Source: Verrucomicrobiota bacterium | Lineage (GTDB): Bacteria; Verrucomicrobiota; Verrucomicrobiia; Limisphaerales; J093 | NCBI GenBank assembly: GCA_022710935.1 | Contig: JAKLFY010000001.1 | Span: 247,015 to 311,014, forward strand | DNA length: 64,000 nucleotides | Direction: 5' to 3' | In this document: piece by piece, positions 34,296 through 45,400 of the stretch | Position numbering within the stretch: the stretch's first letter is position 1 | How the letters are laid out: the number at the start of each line of letters is the position of its first letter | Program-made: the position numbers and the translations under genes | The notes under the pieces: model-generated | Seen by the model: only the letters and a program-made list of their open reading frames with translations | Databases searched by the model: none | Told to the model about the DNA's origin: nothing

Positions 34296-37200
34296 ATGAG
34301 ATACGCACCCAACTGCAAATGCCCTCAGCACAGCCTTCTTGAGTCAGGGAAGGTTCAAGGCATAGACCACAACGCAATCCACTCTCGCGGCCAACCGCGC
34401 CTCCAACACCATCCTCCCCCGGTCGTGAGACGGATCAAGCCGCCCCGCCCCGGACCCGCCATCGCCATCGCCTTTGCCCTGCTCTGCGCCACGGCACCTC
34501 GCCTGCAAACAGCAGACAGCCCGCCTGCGCCCCTCGCGCCGGCGAACGAACCGGCATCGCCGTCGGCCCAGGCCGCCCCTGATCCCGCCACAACGCGGTC
34601 CCGGCAGCTCTCGCCGTCGAACCGGGGCACGGCCCTGATCATCTCGGAGATCATGTATCACCCCCGGGAAACCGGCGGCACGGAGGTTCTGGAATACATC
34701 GAGATCTTCAACACGGAACCGGTGTCCGAGATCATCGGCGGCTGCCGACTGGGCGGCGACGTCGAGTTCACGTTCCCGCCTCGCATGGCGCTCCCCGGGC
34801 GCGGCTTCATCGTCGTCGCGCGCGACCCCGAGGCGTTGCGACAGGCGACCGGGATGACCAATGTGATCGGCCCCTTCGCGGGAAGCCTGCCCAACGACGC
34901 CGGCCAGGTGCGGCTTTCCAACCGCGCAGGCGCCCTGTTGCTCGAGGTTGAATACGAAGACCAGATGCCGTGGCCGATCGCAGCCGATGGCGCCGGGCAT
35001 TCGCTGGTGCTCGCCCGGCCCGATTACGGCGAACGCTCCGTCGACGCCTGGTCGCCCAGCGCGCACATCGGAGGTTCGCCGGGCCGGGCTGACCTCGAGG
35101 TCGAGGATCCGCTCGACGCAGTGGTGATCAATGAGTTCCTCGCACACACCGACTTCCCCGATGTCGACTTCATCGAACTCTTCAATCGCGGCTCGGAGAC
35201 GGTCGACCTGTCCGGATGCGGTCTCAGCGACCGGGCCGATGCGACCAAGTTCATCATACCCGCCGGCACTCAGCTCCCGCCGGGTCAATCGGCGCTCTTC
35301 GTCGAGGCAGGTCTCGGCTTCGGTCTCAGCAGCCAGGGCGAGTCGATCTTCCTGCTGCACGCTGACGGCACCCGAGTGATCGATGCGGTGCGCTTCGGCC
35401 CGCAGCCCGCTGGCATCTCCTCCGGACGCTCCCCCGACGGAGCGCCGGCCACCCGTGAACTCTCGCACCCGACGCCCGGCGCACCCAACAGCACCCCCGC
35501 GCTGCATGACATCGTCATCCACGAAATCATGTTCCATCCCATCTCGGGTCTCGTCGAGGACGAGTACGTCGAACTCCACAACCGGGGCAGCAATGCGGTG
35601 GACGTCGGGTACTGGCGGTTTGTGGACGGCATCAGCTTCATGATCCCGGCTGGAACGCTCATCGAACCCGGCGGCTACCTGGTCGTGGCGCGCGACCGCG
35701 CCCGCCTCCTGGGCAAATACCCGCAGCTCAACTCCGCCAGCACGCTTGGCGACTACGGAGGCGAACTGTCCGACCGCGGCGAACGCCTGGCTCTGGCCAG
35801 GCCGAACGATCCGTTGCTGCCGTTCCAGGATTTCGTGGTGGTTGACGAGGTCACATACAGTGATGGCTGGGGACTCTGGACCGACGGCGGCGGAAGCAGC
35901 CTCGAACTGATCGATGCGCGCGCCGACAACACGCTGGCCGCGAACTGGATGGGCAGCGACGAGACGGCCAAGGCCTCCTGGACCGAGATCGAACACACAG
36001 GGGTGATCGACAACCAGTCCGGTTCCATGGAGGAACTCCAGGTTTTCTGTCAGCAGGGCGGCGAGTGCCTCCTCGACAACATCGAGCTGAACAAAGCCGG
36101 CGAGACCGTCAATCGCGTCCAGAACTCCAGCTTCGAAAGCGGCCTCAGCGGATGGGAGTTGCTCGGCACACACGAACGGTCCGGGATTGAGACCGGCGCG
36201 GGCTATGCCAGCAACCGCGGCCTGCACGTGCGCGCAACCAGCCAGGGCCGCTACACGATCTCCGTCTACCGGATCACTTTCGACCGCCTCTCGACGCCGA
36301 TCACCGCACCCGGCGCCGGAGAGACCTTCACCATTCGCGCCAAAGGCCGCTGGATCGCCGGTTGGCCCTACATCATCATCGGCATCAAAGGCCACGCCCT
36401 CGAGGCCGTGGGCGCCCTCGACGTGCCCGACAACCTCGGCACCCCCGGCCAGCCCAACAGCCGGCGCGTTTCCAATGCCGGTCCGGCCATCTGCGACGTC
36501 CAGCACGCGCCCGTGCTGCCCGCGGCCGCTCAGCCTGTGACTGTGTCTGCCCGGGTCCATGATCCCGATGGCGTGGCGTCGGTGGTCCTGAAGTGGCGCA
36601 ACGACACCGCCGCTGGCCCGGTCACCACCACTCCAATGACCGATCCGGACGGCGACGGCGTCTACCGCGCGACCTTCCCGGGACTGCTCACGGGACAGAT
36701 CGCATCCTTCACGATCGAGGCCGCCGACGCCGCGGCTCCGCCCGCCACCAGCCGGTTCCCGGGACCGGCGCCGACGGGGATGCCGGTCTTCGAATGCCTG
36801 GTGCGATTTGGTGACACGCTCCCGCCCGGGGTGTTCGGCGCGTACAGGATCTGGGTCTCGTCCGGCAACGTGGCGCGATGGCAGGCCCGCCCCACACGCA
36901 GCAACGAGCCCGTCGATTCCACCTTCACCTACGACGATTATCGCACGGTCTATAACGCCGCCGTCCGCTACCGCGGCAATTGGCGGGAACTCGGATTCGA
37001 GGACTACCGTCTTGCGGCCTACATGGTCGAGTTCCCCAGCAGCGAGCGCATGCTCGGGGACACGGAAATCGCCCTCGACTTCATCAGCCTCAATCAGAAC
37101 AACGGCACCAAACAACAGGAAAAACACGCCTACTGGATGGCACGGCAGGTCGATCTCGCCTCGATCGCCATGCGCTATGTCCATGTCAGCGTCAACGGAT

Positions 37201-40200
37201 CCGCCCTGTTCCGCTACGACTCCTTCTCGCCTTCGAGGTCGCTCTGCAGCCGCTGGTACGGCGACGACGATCCGCATGTGTACGAACAGCTCTATCCCCA
37301 CGAGCCTTTCGCCAACTACACCACCACCGGAGGCGTCAAAAAGCAGGCCAAGTACCGCTACTGCATGCGCAAAAAAGTCACCACCGTGCCGGATGACGAT
37401 TTCGGCCCCCTCTATCGGGTGATCGATGCGCTGAGAGCGCCCGCCGACGACCTCTACGTCGCCCGCGTGTCCGCCCTGGCCGATATCCGGAGCTGGGCGG
37501 GGTACTGGGCGGTCAACCGCATGTGCGGAAACAGCGACCACTACAACTCGCCTGGCTACCCGCACAACATGTACACGTATATCCCTCCGTATGGACGCTC
37601 CAGGCTCCACGTGAACGACACGGATGGAGCCTTCAGAACCACCTACTCGATCTTCCCGGACTCCGGCTTTCTGCCCGGGATCATGTTCGCCAAACCGGAG
37701 TTCCGCCGCATCTACTGGCGCCTCGCCTGCGACATGGCCCGGGGGCCCATGGATCCCTCGCTCAGCGCCACCCGCCTCGACGACTGGTTCCAGGCCTTCC
37801 GAGACAATGGAATCGCCGCCACCGCGCCAAGCGAGATGAGCGCTTGGATCACCGCCCGCAGAAGCAGTTACCTCCAGACGTTGGCCCCCATGACAAACGT
37901 CGCCTTCACGGTGTCCACCCCAAACATTGCCACCAACACCACCCCCGTCACCGTCACGGGCACAGCCCCAATCGCCGTGACCGCCATCGAAGTCAACGGC
38001 CTCCCCCACGCCCTCACTTGGATCGGCGAAACCACCTGGCAAATCCGCATCGCTCTCGCCCCCGGCGCCAATGTCCTCGACTTCCGCGCCTTCGATGAAC
38101 AGGGCGCCGCCGCCGGAAGCGACACCGCGACGATCACCTACACCGGACCGCCCGTCTTGCTCGAAGGCAAGCTCCTCATCACTGAAATCATGTATCACCC
38201 CGCCGCCCCCGCCTCGAGCTTCGTCGAAATCCACAACCTCTCGCCCACGGAGACTCTCCCGTTGGGCGGACTGCGCGTGGACGGAATCGATGCCACCATC
38301 GGGCACGGACACTTCATCGCGCCGGGCGGCTATGCAGTCGTGGCCGAGAGCCTGCCGGGCTATCAGTCCAGCTACGGCAACGCTGAGGCCGTGGTCGGAG
38401 TGTTCAACGGCGCCCTCGACAATGGCGGGGAAACGCTCAGCCTCCAATGGACTCAAGGCACGAACACAATCGTCCTCGACCAGGTCACCTACCGCGACGA
38501 TCCACCCTGGCCCGCAGCCGCCGATGGCGCTGGCGCATCGCTCCAGTTGATCAACCTCTTCCGCGACAACAACCGTATCGGCAACTGGAACGTCATCGCG
38601 CCCGGCAGCACGTCCCCCCTGGCAACGCCCGGCAGGACAAACAACGTCACCGCCCCCCTCCCCGAGTTTCCCCTCCTCTGGATCAATGAACTCATGCCAT
38701 CAAACGCCACCGTGCTGGCGGACAACGCCGGCGAATTCGACCCCTGGATCGAGCTGTTCAACGCCGGCACGACCGCAATCGATCTGACAGGCTGCCATCT
38801 CAGCAATGATCCGTCGAACCTCCGCCAATGGGCCTTCCCCGCGGACTCGAAGATCGGCCCCGGTGAACGGTTGCTTGTCTGGGCGGACGCGCAGCCCGAA
38901 CAGACCGATGGCCCCAACCTCCACGCGGCGTTCCGCCTCGATGGCGCCGCCGGCACCGTGGTGCTGACCTGGCACTATTTGGGCCGATCCATCGTCCTCG
39001 ATGCGATCTCCTATGCCCATGTCGCCCCGGACGGCTCGTATGGATCTTATCCCGATGGCGCCCCTCACGCCCGCCGTCTTTTCCACAACCCCACCCCGGC
39101 ATCGCCCAACAGCCCCGCCTGGCCGCCGTTGCTCGTCACAATCAACGAGTGGATGGCCGCCAACACCCGCACGTTCGCCGACCCCGCCGATGGCGACCTT
39201 GACGATTGGTTCGAGCTCTACAACGCCGGCACCCACCCCGCCAACCTCGGCGCCTATACACTGACCGACAACCTCGATAACCCCGCCAAGTTCTCGATCC
39301 CCGCCGGCACAATCATCCCGCCAGGCGGTTTCCTGCTGGTCTGGGCCGACGAGGAAACCGACCAAAACGCCGCAGGCCAGGACCTGCACGTCAATTTCAA
39401 ACTCGCCCAGGCCGGCGAACAGATCACCCTGTTCGACCCCGACGGCTCACCGGTCGATTCTGTTTCCTTCGGCCCGCTATCCAACGACGTCAGCTTCGGG
39501 CGATTTCCCGATGGCGCCGAACTGCCCGCCCTCGAAATGGCCGAGCCCACTCCGCGCGGCCCCAACAGCCTGGCCGGCGCCAATCGCCCCCCCGTCTTCG
39601 ACCCGTTGCCCGACCAAACGATCGCCGAAGGCAATGCGCTCGCCTTCACGGTCAGAGCCGCCGATCCCGATGCCGACCAGACCGTGCGCTACAGCCTCGG
39701 CCCGGACGCCCCGCCCGAAGCCGCGCTGAACGAACAGACCGGCGATTTCCGATGGACCCCCGGCGAGGCCGATGGACCAGGCCTTTTGCGATTCCTCGTC
39801 CGTGCCGAGGACAACGGAACACCGGTCCGGGTCGGCACCCTCAGGGTAAACGTGAACGTCACCGAGGTGAACGAACCGCCCCAACTCAATCCGATCGCCG
39901 ACCAGGTCGTGGACGAGGGAGCGGTGCTGGCCCTCGAGTTCACAGCCATTGATCCGGATCTGCCCCCCAATCGACTGGCGTTCACGCTCGCCCCCGGCGC
40001 GCCCGAGGATGCCCTCCTGACAAAGGACGGCGCCTTCACATGGATTCCCGACGAATCGCGTGGCGGCACAAGCATGGTCCTCACCGTGCAGGTCTCTGAC
40101 CAGGGCTCGCCCGAGTTCACCGACACCACCACCTTCCAAATCCGTGTGCGCGAGGTTCCCAATCCCCCCGTCATGCCCTCCATGCCGCCCCAGTCCGTCG

Positions 40201-42425
40201 CCGAAGGAGACCTGTTCAGCCTCCGCATCGACGCGTTCGACCCGGACACGCCCCCCAGCCCCCTGGTGTTCGCACTCGATGCCGCCCCGCCCGGGGCGAC
40301 GATCACCCCGCTCACGGGCGAGATCAGGTGGCTGCCCAGTGAGGAGGTCGGCCCCACCAGCGCCACCTTTATCGTGCGCGCCACCGAGTTGCACCCCCCC
40401 TACGCCAGTTCCTCCCGCTCCTACACCGTGACGGTGACCGAGGTGAATCAACCCCCTGTCCTTCTGCCAATCGCTGACCAATTCCTGCGTGAAGGCGAAA
40501 CGCTCGCCATCCAGGCCGCGGCCTGCGATGCCGACCTGCCACCGCAGAATCTCGCCTTCTCCCTCGCCCCCCGCGCCCCCGCGGCCATGACCATCGACAC
40601 CGCCACCGGTTGCATCCTCTGGCCCATCGAACCTGACGAGGGCGCCAGCACCAACCAGGTCACGGTCCGGGTCACCGACGACGGCCCTCCGCCCTGCTTC
40701 GACGAGCGGACCTTCCGCATTGTCGTCAGCCCCCAGCCGCACCTGGTTCTCAACGAAATCATGTACCGCCCCGCAACCAACGACACCGAGTTCATCGAGA
40801 TCATCAACAATTCGTCCAGCGCCACCCTGGACCTCACCGGCCTGCAACTCACCGCCAATGGTCTCGCATTCGCGTTCCCCAATGGCATGAGGCTCGGCCC
40901 CGGCACCTTCACCGTTGTCGTCCGCAGCCAAGCGGCTTTCCAAGCCGCCTACGGCTCGGGCCTGCCAATCGCCGGGCAGTGGACCGGACGCCTCGACCCG
41001 ATCGCCGATACGATCCGGCTGACGCGCGCCGCGCCGACAGGCCAAACCGAAATCCTCGACGAAGTCGGTTTTGCGGCAGAAGCGCCCTGGCCCGAGGCTG
41101 CCAATGGCCAGGGCGGCTCGCTCCAGTTGATCGACGCCAAACAGGACAACACCCGCGTCGGCAATTGGACCGCCATCCCTGCGCTCGGATCAGCCCAGTC
41201 CCGCCGCCTTCTCGAGATGACAAACCTCTGGCGCTACGACCAATCAGGCAGGGATCTCGGCGTTGCCTGGCGCGACCCCCATTATGACGACGCCGCCTGG
41301 CCATCCGGACGCGCCTTGCTCTACGTCGAAAGCGCCGCCTTGCCCGCACCCAAAAACACCCCGCTCGCCATTGGTCCAATCACTTTCTACTTTCGCACCT
41401 CGTTCGTGTACCATGGCCCCACCGCCGGTCTGCGCCTCAAAGCCAGGACCATCATCGATGACTCCGCCATCGTCTATCTCAACGGCACCGAACTGGTGCG
41501 CGTCGGATTCAACCAAGGCGACCAGGTCGCGTTCGACACCTTCGCCGGGCGATGGGTCGACAACGCGGCCCTCGAAGGCCCGTTTCTCATCGAGCAGGAC
41601 GCGCTCCAATACGGCACCAACGTCGTCGCAGTCGAGGTCCACCAGAACAACGCCAACAGCTCGGACGTCGCCTGGGGAATGGACCTCGAAATCGAAGGCA
41701 CAGCCGACGCGTCCACGCCGGGCCGACCCAACTCGCTGGCCCATAAGCTGCCCCCTTTCCCATCGGTCTTCCTCAATGAAGCCCTCGCGGTGAACGCCGC
41801 CGGCCCGCTCGACAACGCCGGCGAGCGCGAGCCCTGGATCGAGTTGCTCAACGACGGCCCCCTGCCCGTCTCACTCGAAGGTTGGTTTCTTGCCGATTCG
41901 TTCACTGACCTGACCCGATGGCCGTTTCCCGCCGGATTCCAAATCGAAGAAAGAAAGCTGCGTCTCCTCTGGGCCGACGGCGACCCCTCGCAAACCACCC
42001 CGGACGATGCCCACACCAGCTTCCGCATCGACAACGGCAGCGTGCTCGCGCTGGTCCGCATGCAGGCGGGGGTGCCGACAATCGTCGATTACCTGCGCCT
42101 CCCAACCCTGCCTCCAGACACGTCCTACGGCTCGATGCCGGATGGACAGGCCCTGATCCGCGATGTTCTCGCCCCCCCCACACCCCTCGAACCCAATCGC
42201 CACGTTCCAGCGCCACAGCTCGTAAACATGCCATCGAGTCCCGCCGAGGGCGTCCGGTTCGAGTGGACCACAATCCCAGGCATCAGATACCGCGTCGAAG
42301 GCGCTGTCGCCTTGACCGGACAACACTGGGTGACTCTCGCGGAATCCGTAGCCCAGACTTCAAACATGCGTTATGCCGAACCGCCCGGGACAGCCATGCG
42401 CTACTATCGCGTGCTCGTCCCGTAG
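34296..42425 (+). CDS. Giant secreted lamin-tail-domain/CotH/cadherin-like surface protein
   Basis: 2709 residues. The start at 34296 is tentative; the signal sequence (GPAIAIAFALLCATAPRLQT) lies about 50 residues in. At least eight lamin-tail-like (LTD) domains can be picked out by their opening (ISEIMYHP-type): near 34627, 35120, 35510, 38168, 38670, 39133, 40743 and 41766. Between LTD3 and LTD4 a CotH-kinase-like region runs from about 36840 to 37880 (VRYRGNWRELGFEDYRLAAY, then VNDTDGAFRTTY). From about 39586 to 40734 four tandem repeats of about 95 residues, each of the PPxxxPIxDQxxxEG type, resemble cadherin/Ig-like domains. The last 60 residues form a domain shared with the convergent gene's product. 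Adhesion or extracellular polysaccharide binding is the likely role; CotH homologs can phosphorylate proteins. Confidence 0.88.
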   Translation: MRYAPNCKCPQHSLLESGKVQGIDHNAIHSRGQPRLQHHPPPVVRRIKPPRPGPAIAIAFALLCATAPRLQTADSPPAPLAPANEPASPSAQAAPDPATTRSRQLSPSNRGTALIISEIMYHPRETGGTEVLEYIEIFNTEPVSEIIGGCRLGGDVEFTFPPRMALPGRGFIVVARDPEALRQATGMTNVIGPFAGSLPNDAGQVRLSNRAGALLLEVEYEDQMPWPIAADGAGHSLVLARPDYGERSVDAWSPSAHIGGSPGRADLEVEDPLDAVVINEFLAHTDFPDVDFIELFNRGSETVDLSGCGLSDRADATKFIIPAGTQLPPGQSALFVEAGLGFGLSSQGESIFLLHADGTRVIDAVRFGPQPAGISSGRSPDGAPATRELSHPTPGAPNSTPALHDIVIHEIMFHPISGLVEDEYVELHNRGSNAVDVGYWRFVDGISFMIPAGTLIEPGGYLVVARDRARLLGKYPQLNSASTLGDYGGELSDRGERLALARPNDPLLPFQDFVVVDEVTYSDGWGLWTDGGGSSLELIDARADNTLAANWMGSDETAKASWTEIEHTGVIDNQSGSMEELQVFCQQGGECLLDNIELNKAGETVNRVQNSSFESGLSGWELLGTHERSGIETGAGYASNRGLHVRATSQGRYTISVYRITFDRLSTPITAPGAGETFTIRAKGRWIAGWPYIIIGIKGHALEAVGALDVPDNLGTPGQPNSRRVSNAGPAICDVQHAPVLPAAAQPVTVSARVHDPDGVASVVLKWRNDTAAGPVTTTPMTDPDGDGVYRATFPGLLTGQIASFTIEAADAAAPPATSRFPGPAPTGMPVFECLVRFGDTLPPGVFGAYRIWVSSGNVARWQARPTRSNEPVDSTFTYDDYRTVYNAAVRYRGNWRELGFEDYRLAAYMVEFPSSERMLGDTEIALDFISLNQNNGTKQQEKHAYWMARQVDLASIAMRYVHVSVNGSALFRYDSFSPSRSLCSRWYGDDDPHVYEQLYPHEPFANYTTTGGVKKQAKYRYCMRKKVTTVPDDDFGPLYRVIDALRAPADDLYVARVSALADIRSWAGYWAVNRMCGNSDHYNSPGYPHNMYTYIPPYGRSRLHVNDTDGAFRTTYSIFPDSGFLPGIMFAKPEFRRIYWRLACDMARGPMDPSLSATRLDDWFQAFRDNGIAATAPSEMSAWITARRSSYLQTLAPMTNVAFTVSTPNIATNTTPVTVTGTAPIAVTAIEVNGLPHALTWIGETTWQIRIALAPGANVLDFRAFDEQGAAAGSDTATITYTGPPVLLEGKLLITEIMYHPAAPASSFVEIHNLSPTETLPLGGLRVDGIDATIGHGHFIAPGGYAVVAESLPGYQSSYGNAEAVVGVFNGALDNGGETLSLQWTQGTNTIVLDQVTYRDDPPWPAAADGAGASLQLINLFRDNNRIGNWNVIAPGSTSPLATPGRTNNVTAPLPEFPLLWINELMPSNATVLADNAGEFDPWIELFNAGTTAIDLTGCHLSNDPSNLRQWAFPADSKIGPGERLLVWADAQPEQTDGPNLHAAFRLDGAAGTVVLTWHYLGRSIVLDAISYAHVAPDGSYGSYPDGAPHARRLFHNPTPASPNSPAWPPLLVTINEWMAANTRTFADPADGDLDDWFELYNAGTHPANLGAYTLTDNLDNPAKFSIPAGTIIPPGGFLLVWADEETDQNAAGQDLHVNFKLAQAGEQITLFDPDGSPVDSVSFGPLSNDVSFGRFPDGAELPALEMAEPTPRGPNSLAGANRPPVFDPLPDQTIAEGNALAFTVRAADPDADQTVRYSLGPDAPPEAALNEQTGDFRWTPGEADGPGLLRFLVRAEDNGTPVRVGTLRVNVNVTEVNEPPQLNPIADQVVDEGAVLALEFTAIDPDLPPNRLAFTLAPGAPEDALLTKDGAFTWIPDESRGGTSMVLTVQVSDQGSPEFTDTTTFQIRVREVPNPPVMPSMPPQSVAEGDLFSLRIDAFDPDTPPSPLVFALDAAPPGATITPLTGEIRWLPSEEVGPTSATFIVRATELHPPYASSSRSYTVTVTEVNQPPVLLPIADQFLREGETLAIQAAACDADLPPQNLAFSLAPRAPAAMTIDTATGCILWPIEPDEGASTNQVTVRVTDDGPPPCFDERTFRIVVSPQPHLVLNEIMYRPATNDTEFIEIINNSSSATLDLTGLQLTANGLAFAFPNGMRLGPGTFTVVVRSQAAFQAAYGSGLPIAGQWTGRLDPIADTIRLTRAAPTGQTEILDEVGFAAEAPWPEAANGQGGSLQLIDAKQDNTRVGNWTAIPALGSAQSRRLLEMTNLWRYDQSGRDLGVAWRDPHYDDAAWPSGRALLYVESAALPAPKNTPLAIGPITFYFRTSFVYHGPTAGLRLKARTIIDDSAIVYLNGTELVRVGFNQGDQVAFDTFAGRWVDNAALEGPFLIEQDALQYGTNVVAVEVHQNNANSSDVAWGMDLEIEGTADASTPGRPNSLAHKLPPFPSVFLNEALAVNAAGPLDNAGEREPWIELLNDGPLPVSLEGWFLADSFTDLTRWPFPAGFQIEERKLRLLWADGDPSQTTPDDAHTSFRIDNGSVLALVRMQAGVPTIVDYLRLPTLPPDTSYGSMPDGQALIRDVLAPPTPLEPNRHVPAPQLVNMPSSPAEGVRFEWTTIPGIRYRVEGAVALTGQHWVTLAESVAQTSNMRYAEPPGTAMRYYRVLVP
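39586..40734 (+). repeat. Four tandem cadherin/Ig-like repeats inside the giant surface protein
   Basis: Four units of about 95 residues start with NRPPVFDPLPDQTIAEGNAL, EPPQLNPIADQVVDEGAVLA, NPPVMPSMPPQSVAEGDLFS and QPPVLLPIADQFLREGETLA. Each has a DxDLPP-like or DPDADQ middle and a W-P motif near the end. They are diverged at the sequence level, so not a recent duplication. Confidence 0.75.
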
Positions 42426-42487
42426 AATCCTCGACCGCCGAAACATGGTGTAGACAAGTCAAGTTCCTGTGCTGCGTTATCAAGGGC

Positions 42488-45400
42488 TTAACAGGCCGTC
42501 CCACCGCAACGCCGCCTCGGACGCGCGCTGAGGCGGTAGTAGCGCGCCGGCAGGATGCCGACCGTGTTGGTCCACCAAACCGAACGGTTGGTTGGACCGC
42601 CCGCGATGCTGGCACGCGGTGTCCAGGCCCCCGCCTCGATGCGATCGCGGGACTCGACCCCGTAGAGCAGGTTGGGCAACAGGTCGAAGTTCAGCGTCAC
42701 GCGCCCCGGCCCCGGCGCCTGGATGGCCTTGATCTCGGGGATGCGCATCGTCCCGTTCATGACCCAGGTGAGGGTGTCCGCCATCACCGCCTGGCCCTGC
42801 GGACCCGCCGTCAGGCTCGACCACAGGTAGAGGATCTTCCCCCCTCTCGCCGCGCCCACCCTCAATTCGATGTACCCGGCGGCGTCTCCGTAACTGCGGC
42901 CCTGCGCATTCACCACGCGAATCAAAGGAACATAGCGATCGGACGGGTTGAGCCGCGATCGGTTGATCGAGCGCAAACGCGAGTCGCCAGGCGGAAATGC
43001 GAACGGCGCACCCAACGAGGTCAGAATCGTCTGGCCACTGTACGGAACCATGGTCAGCGTGCTCGGGGGCGATTCGAACGCGTTCTCGATCGGCAGCCCG
43101 AGCGTCGGCAGCAAAATGTCGGCCGGACCAGATTGGCCGTCGGGACCATACCCGTAGTAGAAGGGAAACGGACCGGACGAGAGCAGGACCAGCGTGCCGC
43201 CCCCGGCCAGGTAACGAGTGACCGCGGCCTTGCCGTCGCCGGTCGTCTTCACCGTCTTCACGTAGTCCTCGCCGCTCAAATACAACGCAAGCGGAAACCG
43301 CGCGGCATTGAAAACGTTCGTGTCGATGAGTTGCGCTTCGGTCAATTGCAACCACTTCTCGCGCAAACCGGTCATCGCGCCAAATGCCGCTCCCGCCCCA
43401 CCACTGGGCCGTGGCAAAACCGCAATCCTGCCCCCGGGCAACTGGGCGAATGCGACCCGCAGTTCGAGCAGCGCCCGCCGCTGGGCTTCCGCAGCCGCGA
43501 ACTCCGCCCCCGCGGCCTCCAGCGCCGCCTGGATCGGAGCCCAACCGCTCATCTCTCCACAATAAGCCGTGGCAGCGGTCAAAAGCGTCCCCTGCGGCCG
43601 AATCTCGCCCACCGTGCGGCCCCCAGGGAGCACGGCGTAGTCCATCAGGATCACACGAGTGAAAATGGGCGGCCAGCCGCGCCAGGCCAGGACCGGACTG
43701 CCGCTGAGTTCGAGCGGGCTGCCGTCGTCGAGCGCCAACCGGGGCGCCGCATCCAGGACGTGGTCCTCCGGCGGCGCATAGACAACAAGCAAGACCCGCG
43801 CGTCGTCGCAACGGATCGAAGTGGTGTTTGCCGTAGCCCCAGGAGACTGCCAGTAAGGAACGCCGTGGAGCCAGCGTTCCCCCGCAACAAGCCCCGCGTA
43901 CGATTGCAGGTCCGCCCAGTCCTGAGTCAGCACCTGATCGCACGGGACATCGAGCAAGGCAAAGCCGCCAATCGTGCGGGGCGGGCCGTTCGTATCACTG
44001 TAGGTGCGCAACGCGTCGATCGGGATGATCGGGATGCCGGAAGCAAGGTTGCCGACAGTCACACGGTCGCCCGCCCGCAGTTGCTTGATGTAAAGCGAAC
44101 TGGGCGCGTGGGCGGGCCGTGTGACTTCATCACTGCCCAGACTGCGCGTCACCCCATCGCGCAGCACCCGCACACTCAAACGCGAAATGTCCACGAACGG
44201 ATACGAGAGCGAGATGTCGAATCCGCCCTCGAGGCTCGAAACCAACCTGAAAGCGCACCCGCCGTTCCTATCCGTGCGGTAGTCGGTCACATCGCTGTGA
44301 ACGCCATCCTTGGTGAACGCGATGCAGGCCTCGATGCCCGCCACAACACGCAGACGCGAGTTGCCGACAGGTTCGTTCAAAGGAAGCGGCTGTGTGAAAC
44401 CGTAGTTGTAGCGGTTGCCGCGGCCCGGCCCCGAGCCGTCGAAGAGGCCGAGCCCCTCCGTCAGGGCGTCATTGCCATAGTCGGCCAGCGTCTTCTCGTA
44501 GATGGGGCGGTAGAGGATTGGCCATCGCTCGAGCATGCCGCGCAGGTAGTAGCGCAGACGCGCATCCCCCGTATGAACGTACACCTGCGTCAGCGCATCG
44601 ATCACCCAGTTCACCTCGTTCGAGCAGGCCAACCCCGCCCAATCCCGCCCGCTGTTCGGCTCCCCCAGGAACGCGCTGTCCAGCGCGCCGTCGAACCGGT
44701 CGGAATCCATCGCCCACACCGGCAGATAGCGCCAGAGAATCCGATTGGCCAAATGCAAAGCCAGTTCGGCATTCGACCGCCGCTGAACGTCGTTTCGAAA
44801 TGTGAAATGATAATCGAGCAGGAACGCAACGCTCAACGTGCCCCCGATGGCGAATGGCGATGACGGAACGTCCGCAAATTCGTTGCGGGTCCAGACAAAG
44901 TGCTTGGCCCAGTTGAAAAGCGCGTCGATGGCCTCCAAATGCTCCTGTCTGGCCTGCCCCCGCGCGCGGTCGTACCGATACAGCTCGACCAACACCCGCG
45001 CCGGATACCAGCCGTCCGCGTTGTGAAGCGTCGTCACGCCCGCGCCCCCCCACGACTCATGCCAGGCCCCGGAAAGCGGCTTTTCCCAAAACATGCAACT
45101 CTCGCCGCCCTCCGTGAACCTCCGCCCATAAGTGCCAAGCAACGTTTCCAGCCGGCTTCGCGCCTGCGCAATCCCCGCTGTGTCCCCCCGTCGCACAGCC
45201 GCATCGATCGGCATTTCCCGATGCCCCCCCCATCCGTGAACCAACAATGTCCCCGCGGGATAAAATGTCGTCTCACCTCCGGTTCCCCACAGCCCCAGCC
45301 CCGGCGGGCCGGGGAAGTCGGTCAACCGCGCGACTCCAGGCAGCCAGCTCATGTCGTTCATCGACGGCACCAATGGCAGGGCGTCCGAATAACGCTCGAA

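Noticed and set aside
34344..38456. A leftward open frame of 1370 codons
   Set aside because: Antisense to the giant LTD/CotH gene, Gly/Val/Asp/Glu-rich, no domain; a GC-driven shadow.
41918..44863. A rightward open frame of 981 codons across the convergent gene ends
   Set aside because: Overlaps both the giant gene and its convergent neighbour, Arg/Pro/Ala-rich, no domain.
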